64,000 nucleotides of DNA from Erythrophleum ivorense (GCA_026724425.1 JAIUCV010000004.1:6396001-6460000); one strand, 5' to 3'. Counted from the stretch's first letter, positions 25,908-39,624 are shown. Numbers and translations are program-made. Notes: generated by a model from the sequence alone, not told the origin.

Positions 25908-28900
25908 GGATGAGTAGGGAAAAAATGAGCAGAGGGTCTAGTTCTATCTCGTGATCCCACTTTGTTACTGTCCCTAAGTGCAGCTTTTTTATTTTAATGC
26001 ATTTTCACTTCTGGCAATGCCTAAAATTCCCTTTTCATCATTAAAAGAACCCCACCAATGGATGTATCAGATCTTAATGACCCACAAGGGTTTGCCATGA
26101 AAGTTTTCACCTTTGTTTTGTAGGAAGGGATATGAAGGAAATGAAAAGAAATGGTGGAGAGGAAAAAAAAATAAGAAAAAAAGGTGAATGAACTATTTTT
26201 CATTGTTTGTTTGGTGTAATATGAGAGAAAAGAAAAGACATTTTCTTTCAATTATTTAATTTCAAAAAAAAGAAATGAATTATATATAAATAAGATACCA
26301 AATTATATTATGATTTATTATTTTATTAAATATAATTAATATGAACATAATATATATTATGTTTATTTGTTTGTATTAATATAAATATGTACTTTATTTA
26401 TTTAAATTTTTTATTACTTACTTATAATTACAATATAAAAAATTTGTCTGAATTTATTATTATTATTTTTTAATGTTCTAGCGATCTCAACAAGGGATTC
26501 TACAGTAATTCCTTCTTTCTTTTCCTTTCTCCCCCCCCCCCTCTCTCTTTTCTCCTTAGACAAATTGTGAATAAGGCAAAATAGTAGGGCTTACAGATTG
26601 TTAATCCCTCCTACTCTTAAGTTCCTTTCTTTGTTATTTTTCTTTCTGTTCTCCTCTCATCAGTGGCAGGGCCTTAGGTCAAGGAGGTGAACTACTGGTT
26701 TCATTTGCAAATATGTTATTTATATTTTATTTCTGTTATTAAGATAATAACCAATATTTTTATTTATTTTTCTAGTTTTGATGGCAAATTTTGAAAATTA
26801 ATTTCGATTTATTATTGTTAAAGATTAGATTCATGAGTTATAGATGAAAATTGTTACACTTATGATAATTTGTTCTTTAGAAAATTTTTCATTTTCTATT
26901 TAAGATATAAAAAATTTGCAAACTTGCTTATCATGAATTATTTTTTAATATAACAAGGATTATGTTTAAAAATAGCTAAGAATATCACAAATTCATAACT
27001 AAACATGAAACAAATGCAGCATAAACTATGAATTAAAATTTGCAACATTAATATTAAATGGTGCAACATTAAAAAGATGAATTAAATAGAAAAGAAAATT
27101 TTAATATTTAATAAATATATGTAGTGTTTGATCTTTAATTCTTTGCCTTTGTTTACTTTGATTGAAATGTCAATAACTTTTGTCTCCTTAATTTTGGAAG
27201 ATATTAGGTGATCATAACATATATAATCGCATAGAAAAAAAATATAAATAAAGAAAAAAAGGGGGGGGGGTTTCACCTTTCCTTTTGATCTCATGTCAAG
27301 AATACAATAACCAAAATATGAATATGAAGTTGTAGCAATGCAAGTGTAGCATGCTAGTACTAGTCAACAATAGAGTACTAAAGACAAGGAAAGAAGATCG
27401 ATGGTCGAATATCCATAAATGAAAAAATGTATAAGCGAGGCAAAATATTAAAAATTTAAAATTAAATTGATGACGATGAAGCAAAGTTAATAGTGGAAAA
27501 CATAGATGTGTGAGAGGGAATAGGCAAGCATCGAGATGTAATATATTTTATACAATTATTATTCAACTTTTCAAAAAAAAAATAAAAATAAGAAAAAAGT
27601 AGTTACTTGTGAAAGTTAAAAAAAAGATATTTTGGAGAAAAATAATAATAAAGGTTTTCTTCTTTATAAAAATTATGTATATAATACATATGTATAGATT
27701 TATTAAATTAAAATTAAAATATAAAATAATTTTAGAAAGAAAAATTAATAATATATGCATAAAATTTTAAAAAAGTACTCTCCTTGTGTACATGGAACTC
27801 CGCCTATCAGTCTAGTCCTTCTTACCAAACATTCCATGAGTGTGAATCTTTTATAGACTGTAGATTTAGTCCTCCCTATTGTCAGCAAGTACATCATAAA
27901 TTTACCTTTTCAGAGAAATTTGTGTACCCTGTATATATATATATATATGTATTTGTACAAGTTGGTATCAAGCGTAATGATACTAGAAAATATGACTAAG
28001 CTATGCAATATTTTATTGTAATCTATAAATTCGTTCAAATGTTTTAACATCCAAGACGAGTCCTGATGAGAAATTGTTAGCATTATTATGATCCTTAGTC
28101 AAACATAAACTTTAGTAATAAAGATGATTTTGAAGTTAGAATTCTCAATAGTATATAATAAGTAAACAATTAACTCACTTTTAGAAAGGAAGCCAGAACT
28201 TTTAAAGAAATAGAATCAGTTGCTCTTTCTTAACATTCTATTATTTGTCACAATAATTTGGATGAATATGTTGTGATTACCTTCTCTAAGAAAATGATCA
28301 ATTTATGTATAGAGCATGATTAATATTAAACAATGTTTTAAAAATAAAACGGGTTATTGAATTGAAATAAAAAATAATTTATGATTTAATGGTTTAACTA
28401 TAATTAAACAAAGATTAAATTGTTTTTTAAAAAATATATAAAAATATAAATATCTGCAATATTTTATAATCAAATAGATATATATTATTATCATATTAAA
28501 AATAAATATATATTTAAAAATATAAAAATCAAATAAAATATTTACATATGACAATAAGTTTATATACAATAAATTAGATAGATTCCAATAATTATTATCA
28601 ATTTCTATCGTAAAATACCAAAATTTTGATTTTGAAAAAAAGCAAGAATATGTTTTTGACTAATTTAATACCAATTTGTTTGGTTTTTACCAATTTTTAT
28701 GATTTTTAATTAATTTGGCCAATTTTTAATCAAATTTTTTTATCAAATTGGTTTTCAATGTTAATTAGATTGAAATCATAATTGATTCACCCTTTTTTTT
28801 TTGGGTTTAATCAATCAATTTGGTCTAATTTTCTTAACCACAATTAATGTAGGGTGCTTATCAAGTAGTTTAATACCACAACATTAGTAGTTAAGATTTA

Positions 28901-29472
28901 TTTATTTTTTTAAATTTTAAATACTTGTCACTTAATAACACTCATAATTATGTGATGTATCTCTTAAATTTTTTAAAATAAGAATGCTTTGATAGAAAAG
29001 CATAATATAATGAAAGGTAATGTGACGCTTCATAAGTCACATCCCATAATTCACTCAATAAGTAGGTTGTAGGAAAATGAAACACCCCACTCCACTAAGA
29101 TAATTGTTGCTAGATACTAGGCCAGAGAGACTTATATTTATATAATTCACAATTGATACACAACTCATTTTTAATTGAAGTCATAATTCATGATTTAATT
29201 TCTTGATTTGATAAATTTCAAGGAATTGGCTTAGTTGTTAACTGTGTATACTCTATACCTTAATTATTTAAGTTCAAAATTTGAACTTAGCATGTAGAAA
29301 AGTTTATTTTTTAAGTGCAGGATGTGAAAGATTTAGTCTTGCTTGACATCTGAAAGGCTCCAAGCTACCTTTACTTGAAAAGAAAAAAAATTACTAATTT
29401 GATGAATTAAAAAGTAATTTAGATTCTTTTTGTATGAATAAGATGAGAGAAAAAGACAAATTAAGAGATATA
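25908..29472. other. AT-rich intergenic DNA; possible LTR end and primer-binding site
   Basis: There is a C run at 26,531-26,541 and a G run at 27,261-27,270. At 27,961-27,974 GTTGGTATCAAGCG resembles a Met-tRNA primer-binding site (TGGTATCAGAGC) and directly follows TTTGTACAA, a plausible Copia LTR end. No matching second LTR or pol was found. Nothing else is assignable. Confidence 0.4.
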
Positions 29473-29792
29473 GGGCCTGTTTGATTTGGTTTTGCAGAAT
29501 AATTTTTTTGTTTTCAAGAACAAAAAAATAAAAAAACCTGTTTGATAAGGTGTTTTTAATAAAGTGTTTTGTAAAACAAAAAAATAAAATTTTGTTTTCA
29601 AAAATAAAAAACTCAGAACACTTTTTAAGTGTTTTGCAATTTTTGTTCTACAGAATCAAGTAAAAAATAAAAAACAATTACTTTTCAAAATAATGATTCA
29701 AACAGATTTTTTAATTTTTTTATTTTTAAAAAATTGTTCTTGAAAACATATATTTTGAAAACATTAAAACAAAAATAATTTCAGACAGGCCC
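29473..29792. mobile_element. MITE upstream of PP5
   Basis: The termini GGGCCTGTTTGA and TCAGACAGGCCC are inverted copies with one mismatch. The 320-bp interior is AT-rich, non-coding and partly self-complementary (GTTTTCAAGAACA against TGTTCTTGAAAAC). ATA lies on both sides, a possible 3-bp target duplication. It ends only about 200 bp before the PP5 leader exon. Confidence 0.65.
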
Positions 29793-29979
29793 ATAATTCT
29801 TATATATTTTTATTTTTTGTCATTAAATTTCACATTTTATATTTATCTCTCTTTGATAAAATAAGATGAAAGATGATCCATCGGAGGCCTACCCATTTAA
29901 TCAGCATAGGTGGCCCTTACCCAAAATAAAAAAAATAAAAATAGAAAAAGGAAAAGCAAACCGGGTCGGGCAGCGACCC

Positions 29980-30094
29980 AACTGAGAAGGCCAAAGTTCC
30001 ACAAATCAGAGTCTTCTTTCAATTTTTACATCCGGAACCCTCCAGCGACGACGCCGGGGAAAGTCCTACAGGGAGCGTCGCCTCAATCCCTCCA
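29980..30094 (+). other. PP5 5' leader exon (non-coding), approximate start
   Basis: A GC-richer stretch ends at a strong donor (GTAAGT at 30,095). The intron closes at an acceptor before 30,931, after which 88 nt of leader without ATG precede the PP5 start codon at 31,019. The start of the exon is a guess. An open frame crosses it (29,910-30,098) but runs through the donor. Confidence 0.55.
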
Positions 30095-31018
30095 GTAAGT
30101 CTACATCTCTTTCTCTCTTCTTCTTCTTCACATGTGCAATCGAACTATACCCAGATCTTCTACTTCAATGCTGTTCTACTCCTGTCTTTGTTGGAACTAC
30201 AGCAACTACCAGTGTACTCCTCGCAATGATTACCGTCTTTCGTAGCTTCAATAATCAATATTTTCGTTGCATTTGTTTCTGAAATTCCTCAATATAGAAC
30301 CACAGGATATCTCATTATTTCTTGGGTTTGAGTCAATTTTGTCGGTCCATATATTCTAACATTGTGTGGAGTGCAATTTACCCAAAAGGAAAAAAAATGA
30401 AATCGTTTTGGTGCATGGTTTTGACTTTGAGGAGCAAAAGTAAATACTCTGACGGTATTGACTTTCAAATTTGAAGTAGGAATAAAAATGATGGCGATGA
30501 TTATAATCTTATACTATTACTTATTAGTTTTATTTTTAAATTTTTATTTACATTAAAAGTAGGAGATTAAAATTATATCGGCATACCCTTGTATTAGAGG
30601 TTCTTTGTATTTTGAATTGGTTCTAATATTTTATGCAGTCGTAACGTAATTAAAAAGGTTAAAGAGGCTTATGATTGGGGGATATCTTTATTAGCTATAA
30701 ATAGTAGCAGCAAAGAGTAGCATATACATATTATCCTTATCAGTCTTCTCCTTCTCTAACTTTCCGCTTACATCAGTCTTTTGCCATGCTACTATAGTCC
30801 TATTCCAAAGTCATTCTAAGTTGAATTTAGCTATCGAAACTGTAGGCTTTTGAATTCTATCCCTTATAAAGTATTGCTATGATGGTTACACTCATATGGC
30901 TAACATACTTTCTTTGTTTTAATGGAGCAGGTGAAGCATTGTAAAGAAAATAAGAAAAAAAAAGGACGCTGTTCTCTTCTGAAATTCTTATCATATACTT
31001 TAAAAAAGTTTTTCTAAC

Positions 31019-34000
31019 ATGGAAACTGAAAGTTCTGATGTCTCAAAGGCTGAAGAATTCAAACTCCTTGCCAATGAAGCATTCAATGGTAATTAGTACT
31101 CAGATTATACCTTTATGATGAGATTATTTTGCTTTCTTCTCAGTTTAGTTGTAAATGTAAGCTAAATTTTTAAAACTTATGCAAATTTTTATCAGCAGTA
31201 CTTTTATATTCCTTAGTTGATTCTCACACATGGAGATAAAATATAACTAGTGTATTAGACTAACATTTACGTTACCATCTTTTCCTGCTCTCATTATTAT
31301 TTAATGGTGTTTACTGTGATGTGCCACTGCTCATATGCTACTTTTTCTGTAAAGACCTGCTGATCATGTGAGTTCCCTTTTCAGCTCGCAAATATGCCCA
31401 AGCTATTGACTTATATACACAAGCAATTGAACTAAACAGTCGAAATGCTGTTTACTGGGCTAATCGTGCCTTTGCCCATCTTAGGCTTGAGGAATATGGT
31501 AGTGCAATACAAGATGCTACAAAGGCTATTGAAGTTGATCCTAAATATTCAAAGGTGCTGTGCATCCTAAAACTAAAGAGGCCTGCACGCATTTACTTGT
31601 ATGAAATGTTGATAAATATATTCTGATTATGGCTTGTTGTTACAGGGTTATTACAGGCGAGGTGCTGCTCATCTTGCCATGGGGAAATTCAAGGAAGCAC
31701 TGAAGGATTTTCAGCAGGTAGTTTTCTTGCAAGATTATAGAACAGTGATGGGGAAATACTTGTATTAGGCCAGAAGACGTGCTGTAAAGCAGCCAAATTT
31801 CGGTGGACAAAAAGGCTTCTTAGCATAGTGTCTTCAAATTTATTTATTTATTTATTCTGGGACATTATTAGTATAGGTACATTAGAGAATCTGGAATAAT
31901 TGAGAAGGGGACAGTAGTCCCAAGATTTGAGAATATAAAATTAATCTGTTGCTAAGTATGCTCTGCCTACTTTCAATTAATTTCTTAATTTACAGTGAGG
32001 GTTGGTATAAAGAGATTGATACCTTCCTAGCTATATGGCTGTTCTTTGTGGCCTCTTATGGGTAGTTTTGGTCACAGACCAAAAAATTGTCAGTGTGGTG
32101 CAGCAATGATGGTCTGAAAGATTTATAGTAATTTATTTGAAAACACAGGGGAACTAGGGAAAAAGTTGATATTGAAACATAGATACAAACAGAAATGATT
32201 TCTGTGGGTAGAAGGTGCATACTACATAGAATAGAAGAAATTTGTGTGTTGAGTTTAGAAATGTTTTCTGATAAGTTGTCTTGGTGTCTAAAAGCTGGGG
32301 TGACTTTTAGGCATATCAAGTATGGATGGAATAAATAATGGTTTGTTTCAGTATTAAGAAAGGGAAGGAGAAAGATATTAGCCACCTGTCTTGTGCTGTG
32401 AAGTGTGAACATCCTATACAACTGGGTTGTTCAAAACTTGTGTTTGTTCTTATACTGGTCTGTCTGTCCTTTTCAAATTTATTCTTATGGTGCTCTCTTT
32501 TGTGGAATTCTTTGTCTCGATAGAAGTTGGTTTTTCAAAATTTGCTTGCTTGTTCTAGCAATGAAAATTTGCAAAAGAAAAAAAAGGGTACTTGTTTGAA
32601 TGTTTATGGAAATTGCTGGGGTTTGATAAATGTTCTTGGCTGTTAAACTTCTTCGAATGCTCTTACAAGAAAATAAACTTTTTCTGTGCTGTCTGCAGTA
32701 GACAATTCTTGTTCCTTTATGGTTATCCTGTGCTCTTGTTACTTCTGTTTCATCAGAAGCTTTTCATAGCCAGCCTGTCCTTCTAGTTTTTGATCCCTCA
32801 AAATAATCTTGACTACCTCACTTTATTGGTCTGTAACATATATTCTGTGTTGAAATACAGACATGTTTAATTTAATTTACTTATATTGAATTAGGTCAAG
32901 AAAATATGTCCAAATGATCCTGATGCAACAAAGAAATTAAAGGAATGTGAAAAAGCAGTTATGAAACTTAAATTTGAAGAAGCAATTGCTGCACCAGATA
33001 CTGAAAGGCGCTCAATAGCTGAATCCATAGATTTCCGTTCTATAGGTACCATTTTAAATATGGCATCATGTTGGTATTTTTAGGTTATCATCTTTTCCAA
33101 CCTCGCTTTCTTTCCCTTGGTTTTTATGCTGTTTTATTGCTTTAATGTGATTATCTGTATCTTAGTTTTTATGCCATTTTATTGTTTAACATTACCTGTT
33201 ATTCTGGATCTGTGTGTATACTAGGGGTCTATTCTAGGTACAATTTATTATAACTTGGATATGATATCACATTTATACTATGCTTTTGACAGAGTGACTA
33301 TAGCTTTTTTTAAAAAAAAAAAAATTATTCTTTATATCATGTCTTGTGCTGTGAATATGTTCTGACCTTTAGATAGGCATTCTCTTATAGTTATATAGAT
33401 GCCTCTTTTGAAGGGAATGAGTTCTGGCATTGAGCAACCTTTTACATTTCTAATCCTTTTAAAGGAGCAATTAAACAAATCTTCTAGCTATAATTTCCAT
33501 GCCGCACATGAATTTGTCCAAGAGAAAAGAGACTATTTGGGGAAAAACAACTATCTTTTCATATTTAACACTTTTGAGTATGTAGGGCTTTTCAATTTCA
33601 AGTTATTCTATTATAAGTAGAGATTACTATATTGAACTGCTACAAATGCCTGGAGCAATCATGTAGCATCAATGAACATGGATGATACTACAAGCTGATG
33701 GCTGTAAAAAATCCTTGGGGCCATTGATTTTTAATAGTGCCTATTGATGCCCTTGGCTGTAGGGTTTTGCTTTTGTTGAAATTCCAATTGCTGCATTTGA
33801 ATCTAGCCTCACATTGGTTTTATTAGATCACTGAAGAAGTTTGGCATTGGACTAACCAAATTACCATAGTCTTATATGCAATGAGTAAATTACCTCCCAC
33901 TGTAAACATTTGGTCATTACTCATTACTATGACTGAGGATGCCAAGCTTTGGATGAGAAGTATCTGTTGTTCAATACAACCACAAGCATGGTATAGTATG

Positions 34001-37000
34001 TGATTGTCTCACAAGTGAATATGGGCATATTCCATATACAACTAAAACTTGTATCTCTGAGATATTAAATTAAATGCCTTTCAATTAAGTTCCCAAACCA
34101 AAATATGTTAAGCCTCGGATGGTGTTTCTTTGTAGAATGCCCTTTAGATGGGGATATAGCTTTCCTTCATTGCTTGCAAGCGCTTTTATTAGGTTGGTGG
34201 TAGAAGAAGCAAAAATTTTATTCCCATGCAAATTACAGTTTCATATTACATTCTGTTTAGCAATTTCTACCCCTTTAAAAGCACTGATGAGTGTGGAACA
34301 TAGTTCAATTCCAAAATTTTATGAGACTGAGTTAAGATGTGCTAATCTACTTATGCATAATTCTCAAAAAATAGAATTAGCATTACTTATCCAATTCCAA
34401 ATCTGCCCCTTAAATATGAGTTAATACAAGCACTTGATATTCTTAATGCTGGAAAATATAGAAATGTCTTTATTGTCATTTTAATGCTTAAGTTATGTTG
34501 CAATTTCTCTTTATCCTAATCGGATTGCTTGAGTGGCTCTAGTCTTCCTTTAATTCTTCTTCTTTAATTTTTATTTTGTTCATGTCATTCCCTTTGAAGA
34601 AAACTGGTTATCTTCAGCGAGCATATCACATTTAGTAGGGAGTGATCAGTCAGTCTCTAGTTTCACCTCATTTTCACTCTAGCAATATTTGAATATGCTA
34701 TGACCTATGAGTACTGTTTTGTTGAGTTTCTGGAGATTATAGTGGTCTTGGTAGCTACTGCAAGGGTTCAATGGATCATTATGCTGAGAGTCAATGCAAA
34801 ATTTATTGTGTTTTCCTTGTCTTCAATCTAATTAAAAAGAATATGTATTGCGAAGGTGATTGAGAAAGGTGACAGTTCTATGTGGAGCATATCCTCTCAG
34901 ATTGAAGAGGAATGAGTGTAAAAGCATCAATATTATGCAGCTGCCCAATATTAAAGCTTTCTTCTCCATCCATAAAAGCCATAACACAGCAAACCTGTTG
35001 TATCTTGAAGGATTTTATCTTCCTTATTTTATGAAATCAAAAGGTTTAGGGTTGGATAGATGCCTTGTTTTTTGTTGTGCTGTTTGTTTCCGATTTCTTT
35101 CCTCAGTAGTTTATGTTCAATAACATCTTGGCAACATGAAGGGTCTTTTCAATGAAAATTTTTGTTTGACCCCATCTCTTGTAGCATCTTTCTTTTATAT
35201 ACCCTTTTCAACCACATACCATATTAATTTTGTCCTTATTTATCACCTTCAATTTGCATATTTTCTATTGTCTATAAGTTTATTCAAAATTTTTTCTTTA
35301 TTTGTATTTCTTGGGTTTTTCCAACTCCTAAACTCTTGTCAAGTTTCTTTATCTCCTTCCTTCTATTGGTAACTGGTAGAAAAAATACCATGTTATCAAA
35401 AGATTTTATGTCTCGTGTTGAAAGAATATGTTATAAAACCTTAGGCATAATGCCTAGAATCTAATCAGCTGTTTTTATGGTTCAGTCCTTTCTTCACCTT
35501 GTCTGAGGTTAAAGGAATTTTCTTTTTAAGTTAACGGTAAGTAGTTCAATCACACATACATTAACCAGTCTGTCTTTCCTCTCAAATTCCTATTGTCATG
35601 AATTCTAGGAACATTCTATTCTTTTTGTTTGTGTGTTTTGTACATCAGTCATGGTTTACTATGAATTATCATTCTTGTATATATTGTATCATTTTAGGAA
35701 AGGGTCACCATTCTTTGGTGCCCACCGAAGTGGCCATAGCAGCAGTGACAGTAGCAGTTATGGCAGCAGTGGTGATGTTGTTCAGGACATCAGTGACCAC
35801 AATGGTAGCTGCAGTTGTGGTCGGTCTTCTGTTGCTCCTTGGGGGATATTGGTGGAGTAGCTACAATGCTGGTATAATTAGCAGGAGTGAGATACATGAC
35901 CTAGGTCTGAGCTTAAAGTAAATCAAGATCTAAACTCAGTTGATAATCATTATAAAATTTCATATGGTCTAAATCATAAACTTTAGAAATCTGAGAATTT
36001 TACCACAAGCCAATGGAGTCATTATTAATAATGCATTAAGAAAATGTAATATCTTTTTGTTGTGCAACATAGCTAATGATTTATTTCTTATTAAGAAACA
36101 AAATGGTGGCCCTGCATGGGTTAGTGTGATGATGTTTTTTCCTCCCGCTCTAAAATCCTTTTTTCCTTTATAAGAAGGCCTATATTATTGTAAAAATGAA
36201 ATATCTGGCCTGCTTTTGTATTGGGTGTGATCTGTTTTTGGTTCTGTTCTGGCTGAAATGTCTACTCTGGCATTTGATTTCCTTTATTCATGGCCATGAA
36301 CATTTTTCCCCCCCATGCTAGATGTGGAGCCACAATATTCAGGAGCAAGAATAGAGGGGGACGTTGTTACTTTGGATTTTGTGAAAAAAATGATGGATGA
36401 TTTTAAGAATCAGAAGTGCTTACATAAACGGTATTGAAGTAAAATCCATCATTTATCTGTGAGTTTCTTGAAGGCTTATTGTAGTGTCCTTTTCATTGGC
36501 TTGCTTCACTTTTGTAGGTATGCCTTCCAAATTGTATTGCAAACAAGAGAGATGTTGTTAGCCTTGCCTTCTCTTGTTGATATAAATGTTCCTGATGGCA
36601 AACATTTCACTGTTTGTGGTGATGTGCATGGTCAGGTAATTATTTTATACTCTTTGAATTGTATGGAATGGCTTTTCAATTCAGGTTTGATTTTGACTTC
36701 TGGCACAGCTGAAGTTGATAGGAGACTTCTTACAATAGTAAAAAAATTATGCACATAATTTCAAGGGAGTTGTGGTGGCTATAGATATTTTTCAAGACAG
36801 TACAGATTTTGGTCTCCCTTTGGTGTTCCTCACATGATATAATTTGCCCGACAAATTTAGAGGGATTGGAAAGCTTTTTTGTAGAGATGAGCTTGTTGAA
36901 TTTTTCAGTATTTGTTCTGGACATTTTCCCTTTTTTTCTCAATATAAAATTTCTTTTTCTATGAAAGATAGAAGTTTGCTCTTCATTGTGGAAAGTGGGG

Positions 37001-39624
37001 TGGGTGGGACTTGATACCTCGCAGTATGAGGGAGTGAGTGGGTCCCATCTCCCTTTCTCCCTGTTACTGCATCTTGTGTAATAATTGCACAGGATCCAAA
37101 TCTGGAATGAGTCATAGCCTGAGTCACTTTCTGGATTGCTGGGAAAACTAAATAGAAAGCAAGAAACAGATGAAAATTAGAAGAAATAGATACCCAAAGT
37201 AGAAATAATTTAAAAAATTGTATTTGAATGAGAATAAATGAGGAGATACCCACGCCTTTGCTGAATGTAAGACCTTGCTTTGGATTTTTAATGGTCAAAT
37301 ATAAGGCAAATTAAACTGTTCAGCTCCTGTTCTAAGTCAACCGTCAACTAGTTTTTGGGTGCCCTGGAACTTCACACGCCAGATTAATTTGTTACTTTTT
37401 AGGCTACCTTACTTAAGACAAATTAATGAAACCATTCACCATAAGGATTGCATTTTTCCATTCCCCTGATTTCTTAATGGGTTGGTAGTCTAATTTTAAA
37501 TTACTTCTCAATTTCCTTGATGAAAAATGCAAAAAGGGAAAGTCTTGTAAATTAACATTAGGGTTAGTTCTCAATTTTCTTGGCAATGCAGTGGATAGTG
37601 TTGCTACAGTTATGTGAATGGTCACAATCATGCAAAACTGACTCATGCAAAATTTTTGTTCCTTTTTCCAGTTTCATTTCTCTCATTTCTTCACCATCTT
37701 GTGTTCAGAGTTCTCAGTTCTCCAATTTTTGCCTTGCATACTTGATTGTGAAGACTGTTTTCCTAACTTCCACCCTCTTGGTTTGCTTTTCAGAGAATTT
37801 TCCTCTCATTAGCTCTTTATCTGTAAAACTTATCATTTTTCTATCTCACAACCTCCTGCAGTACTACGATCTCTTAAATATCTTTGAGCTCAATGGTCTT
37901 CCCTCGGAAGAGAATCCGTACCTTTTTAATGGTGACTTCGTGGATAGAGGATCTTTCTCCCTGGAAGTCATCCTCACTTTGTTTGCCTTTAAGTGCATGT
38001 CTCCATCAGGTGAATCCTTGTTAGATCTTTATCAGTCTGTAAGCTTTGTTATTTTTTCTGGATACTTTGTGAAACTGAGCCTCATATATAGCAGCATTTA
38101 GTTGTTTGTTGTTTAAGTTGAATTGTCTATTGCTGTTTGTGTGATTGGGTTCTCATAAATTTGTATGTACTGAGTATCATATCTTATTTTCTTTTCATAT
38201 GACTTTCAGCCATATATCTAGCTAGAGGGAATCATGAGAGCAAGAGCATGAACAAGATATATGGTTTTGAGGGTGAGGTCCGCTCAAAGTTGAGCGACAC
38301 ATTTGTGGAACTATTTGCAGAAGTGTTCTGCTGTTTACCTTTGGCTCATGTGATAAATGAGAAGGTTTTTGTGGTTCATGGAGGTCTTTTTAGCGTTGAC
38401 GGGGTGAAGCTCTCTGACATTAGAGCAATTAACCGGTTTTGTGAGCCTCCAGAAGAAGGTTAGATGCACCCTTTTGTTGTTTTTGGTTCAATTGCTTTTC
38501 TCAACAGCATGTACCTTAAGCCTTGAACAAACAAACATATTCCTACGCTTCACAGTCCCCACCTCTCTGCCTCTTTTTGTTCTACCTGTTTGTATGGTAG
38601 TTTTATGAATCTAAGTTTCATACGAGTAGGATTGATGTGTGAATTGCTATGGAGTGACCCACAACCTCTTCCTGGACGGGGTCCAAGCAAGCGCGGTGTA
38701 GGTCTTTCTTTTGGTGCAGATGTGACAAGAAGGTTTTTGCAGGAAAATAATTTAGGTATGTTTGCTATTAGTTTGATACTTCTCTTGTTCTTTAATCAGC
38801 GACTTCATACATGCTATCAATTTTCAGATTTCGTTGTCAGATCTCACGAAGTAAAGGATGAGGGTTATGAGATTGAACATGATGGTAAACTCATAACTGT
38901 ATTTTCTGCTCCAAATTACTGTGACCAGGTAATTAAATTCCCCAATTTCTGTTGCAATTTATTGCTTTCTAGTAGCTAGTCATGTAATAACAAATGTTGC
39001 CAGTTGTGTTTCTTACTTGATACTCTGAAGACTTGCTGGGAGAGAGAAAGAGGAAGGGGGGTTTGTTGGGTTGTTGATGGGACGGGCAATGTATGGCATG
39101 CTTAATATGTGGAGATTTCCTTTTATATCTAATGGAATTACTTTTCCTCTTTGAAGTATATTTGGATGTTGTTGGTACTATCAACAAAATGTTAATATTT
39201 TCATCACATGCTGCAGATGGGTAACAAAGGTGCCTTTATTCGATTTGAGGCCCCTGATTTGAAGCCGAACATTGTTACTTTCTCAGCGGTGGTTGGTATC
39301 TCTTATACATTGTTTTTTTGTCTGCTCTGTTACGTTGTGATTTGTTAGTTCTATATTGATTTCCTAGTTTATTGTTCCATCAAACAAATATATTGCTTAT
39401 GAGGCACCAATACTTCAAAAACAGTCGCATAGTGGTTGATGCCACGTGAACCTTCCAATTCACTTTGACACTATTTTGTGGTGCTGCATTGTCCATATCA
39501 TGTTGTGTACTGAAAACGTAATCTAATGTCGACAATTTTTCCTTTTTTTGGGTGGAATTTGCAGCCACACCCTGATGTGAAGCCAATGGCTTATGCAAAC
39601 AACTTTCTTCGGATGTTCTCATAA
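31019..39624 (+). CDS. PP5: Serine/threonine protein phosphatase 5 (TPR-PPP type)
   Basis: Metal-dependent PPP-family Ser/Thr phosphatase that binds HSP90 through its TPR domain; in Arabidopsis (PAPP5) it dephosphorylates phytochromes. Coding exons: 31019-31088, 31385-31554, 31646-31717, 32895-33045, 36322-36430, 36518-36635, 37862-38009, 38210-38458, 38630-38755, 38828-38928, 39217-39291, 39565-39624. They join in frame to 482 aa, against 484 in Arabidopsis from memory. Three TPRs span about residues 11-112. The residues expected for HSP90 tail binding are present: K15, N19, N50, K80, R84, with exactly the spacing of the mammalian clamp. The catalytic domain has GDVHG (225-229), GDFVDRG (254-260) and GNHE (286-289, H288 the likely proton donor), and SAPNYCDQ ending at 438. 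The start is chosen for its match to METxN/S and because it follows a spliced leader. An alternative cassette exon lies between exons 4 and 5. Confidence 0.97.
35698..35871 (+). CDS. PP5: PP5 alternative cassette exon encoding two membrane helices
   Basis: The exon is bounded by an acceptor (TTTTAG) and a donor (GTATAA), is 174 nt long (58 codons) and is open in the phase set by exon 4 (one base carried over). Inclusion therefore preserves the frame and gives a 540-aa protein, with the insert between I154 and D155, after the TPRs and before the catalytic domain. The insert reads as two hydrophobic stretches, EVAIAAVTVAVMAAVVMLF and TMVAAVVVGLLLLLGGYWW, separated by a short RTSVT turn. Tomato and Arabidopsis PP5 are known to produce a larger, membrane-integral ER isoform by inclusion of such an exon. 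The donor is weak, which fits optional use. Usage in this species is inferred. Confidence 0.85.

Noticed and set aside
29910..30098. 62-codon basic open frame as a gene
   Set aside because: It overlaps the probable PP5 leader, crosses the splice donor and resembles no protein.
32056..35372. Many 60-120 codon frames within PP5 introns
   Set aside because: No motifs, and they lie between well-supported exons.
35633..35860. Alternative frame over the PP5 cassette exon (Ser/Gly-rich)
   Set aside because: It does not match the phase of exon 4 or exon 5. The hydrophobic frame joins on both sides.
37580..38101. 173-codon open frame as a separate gene
   Set aside because: Only its part from 37,862 to 38,009 is coding (PP5 exon 7). 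The rest is intron read in the same frame.
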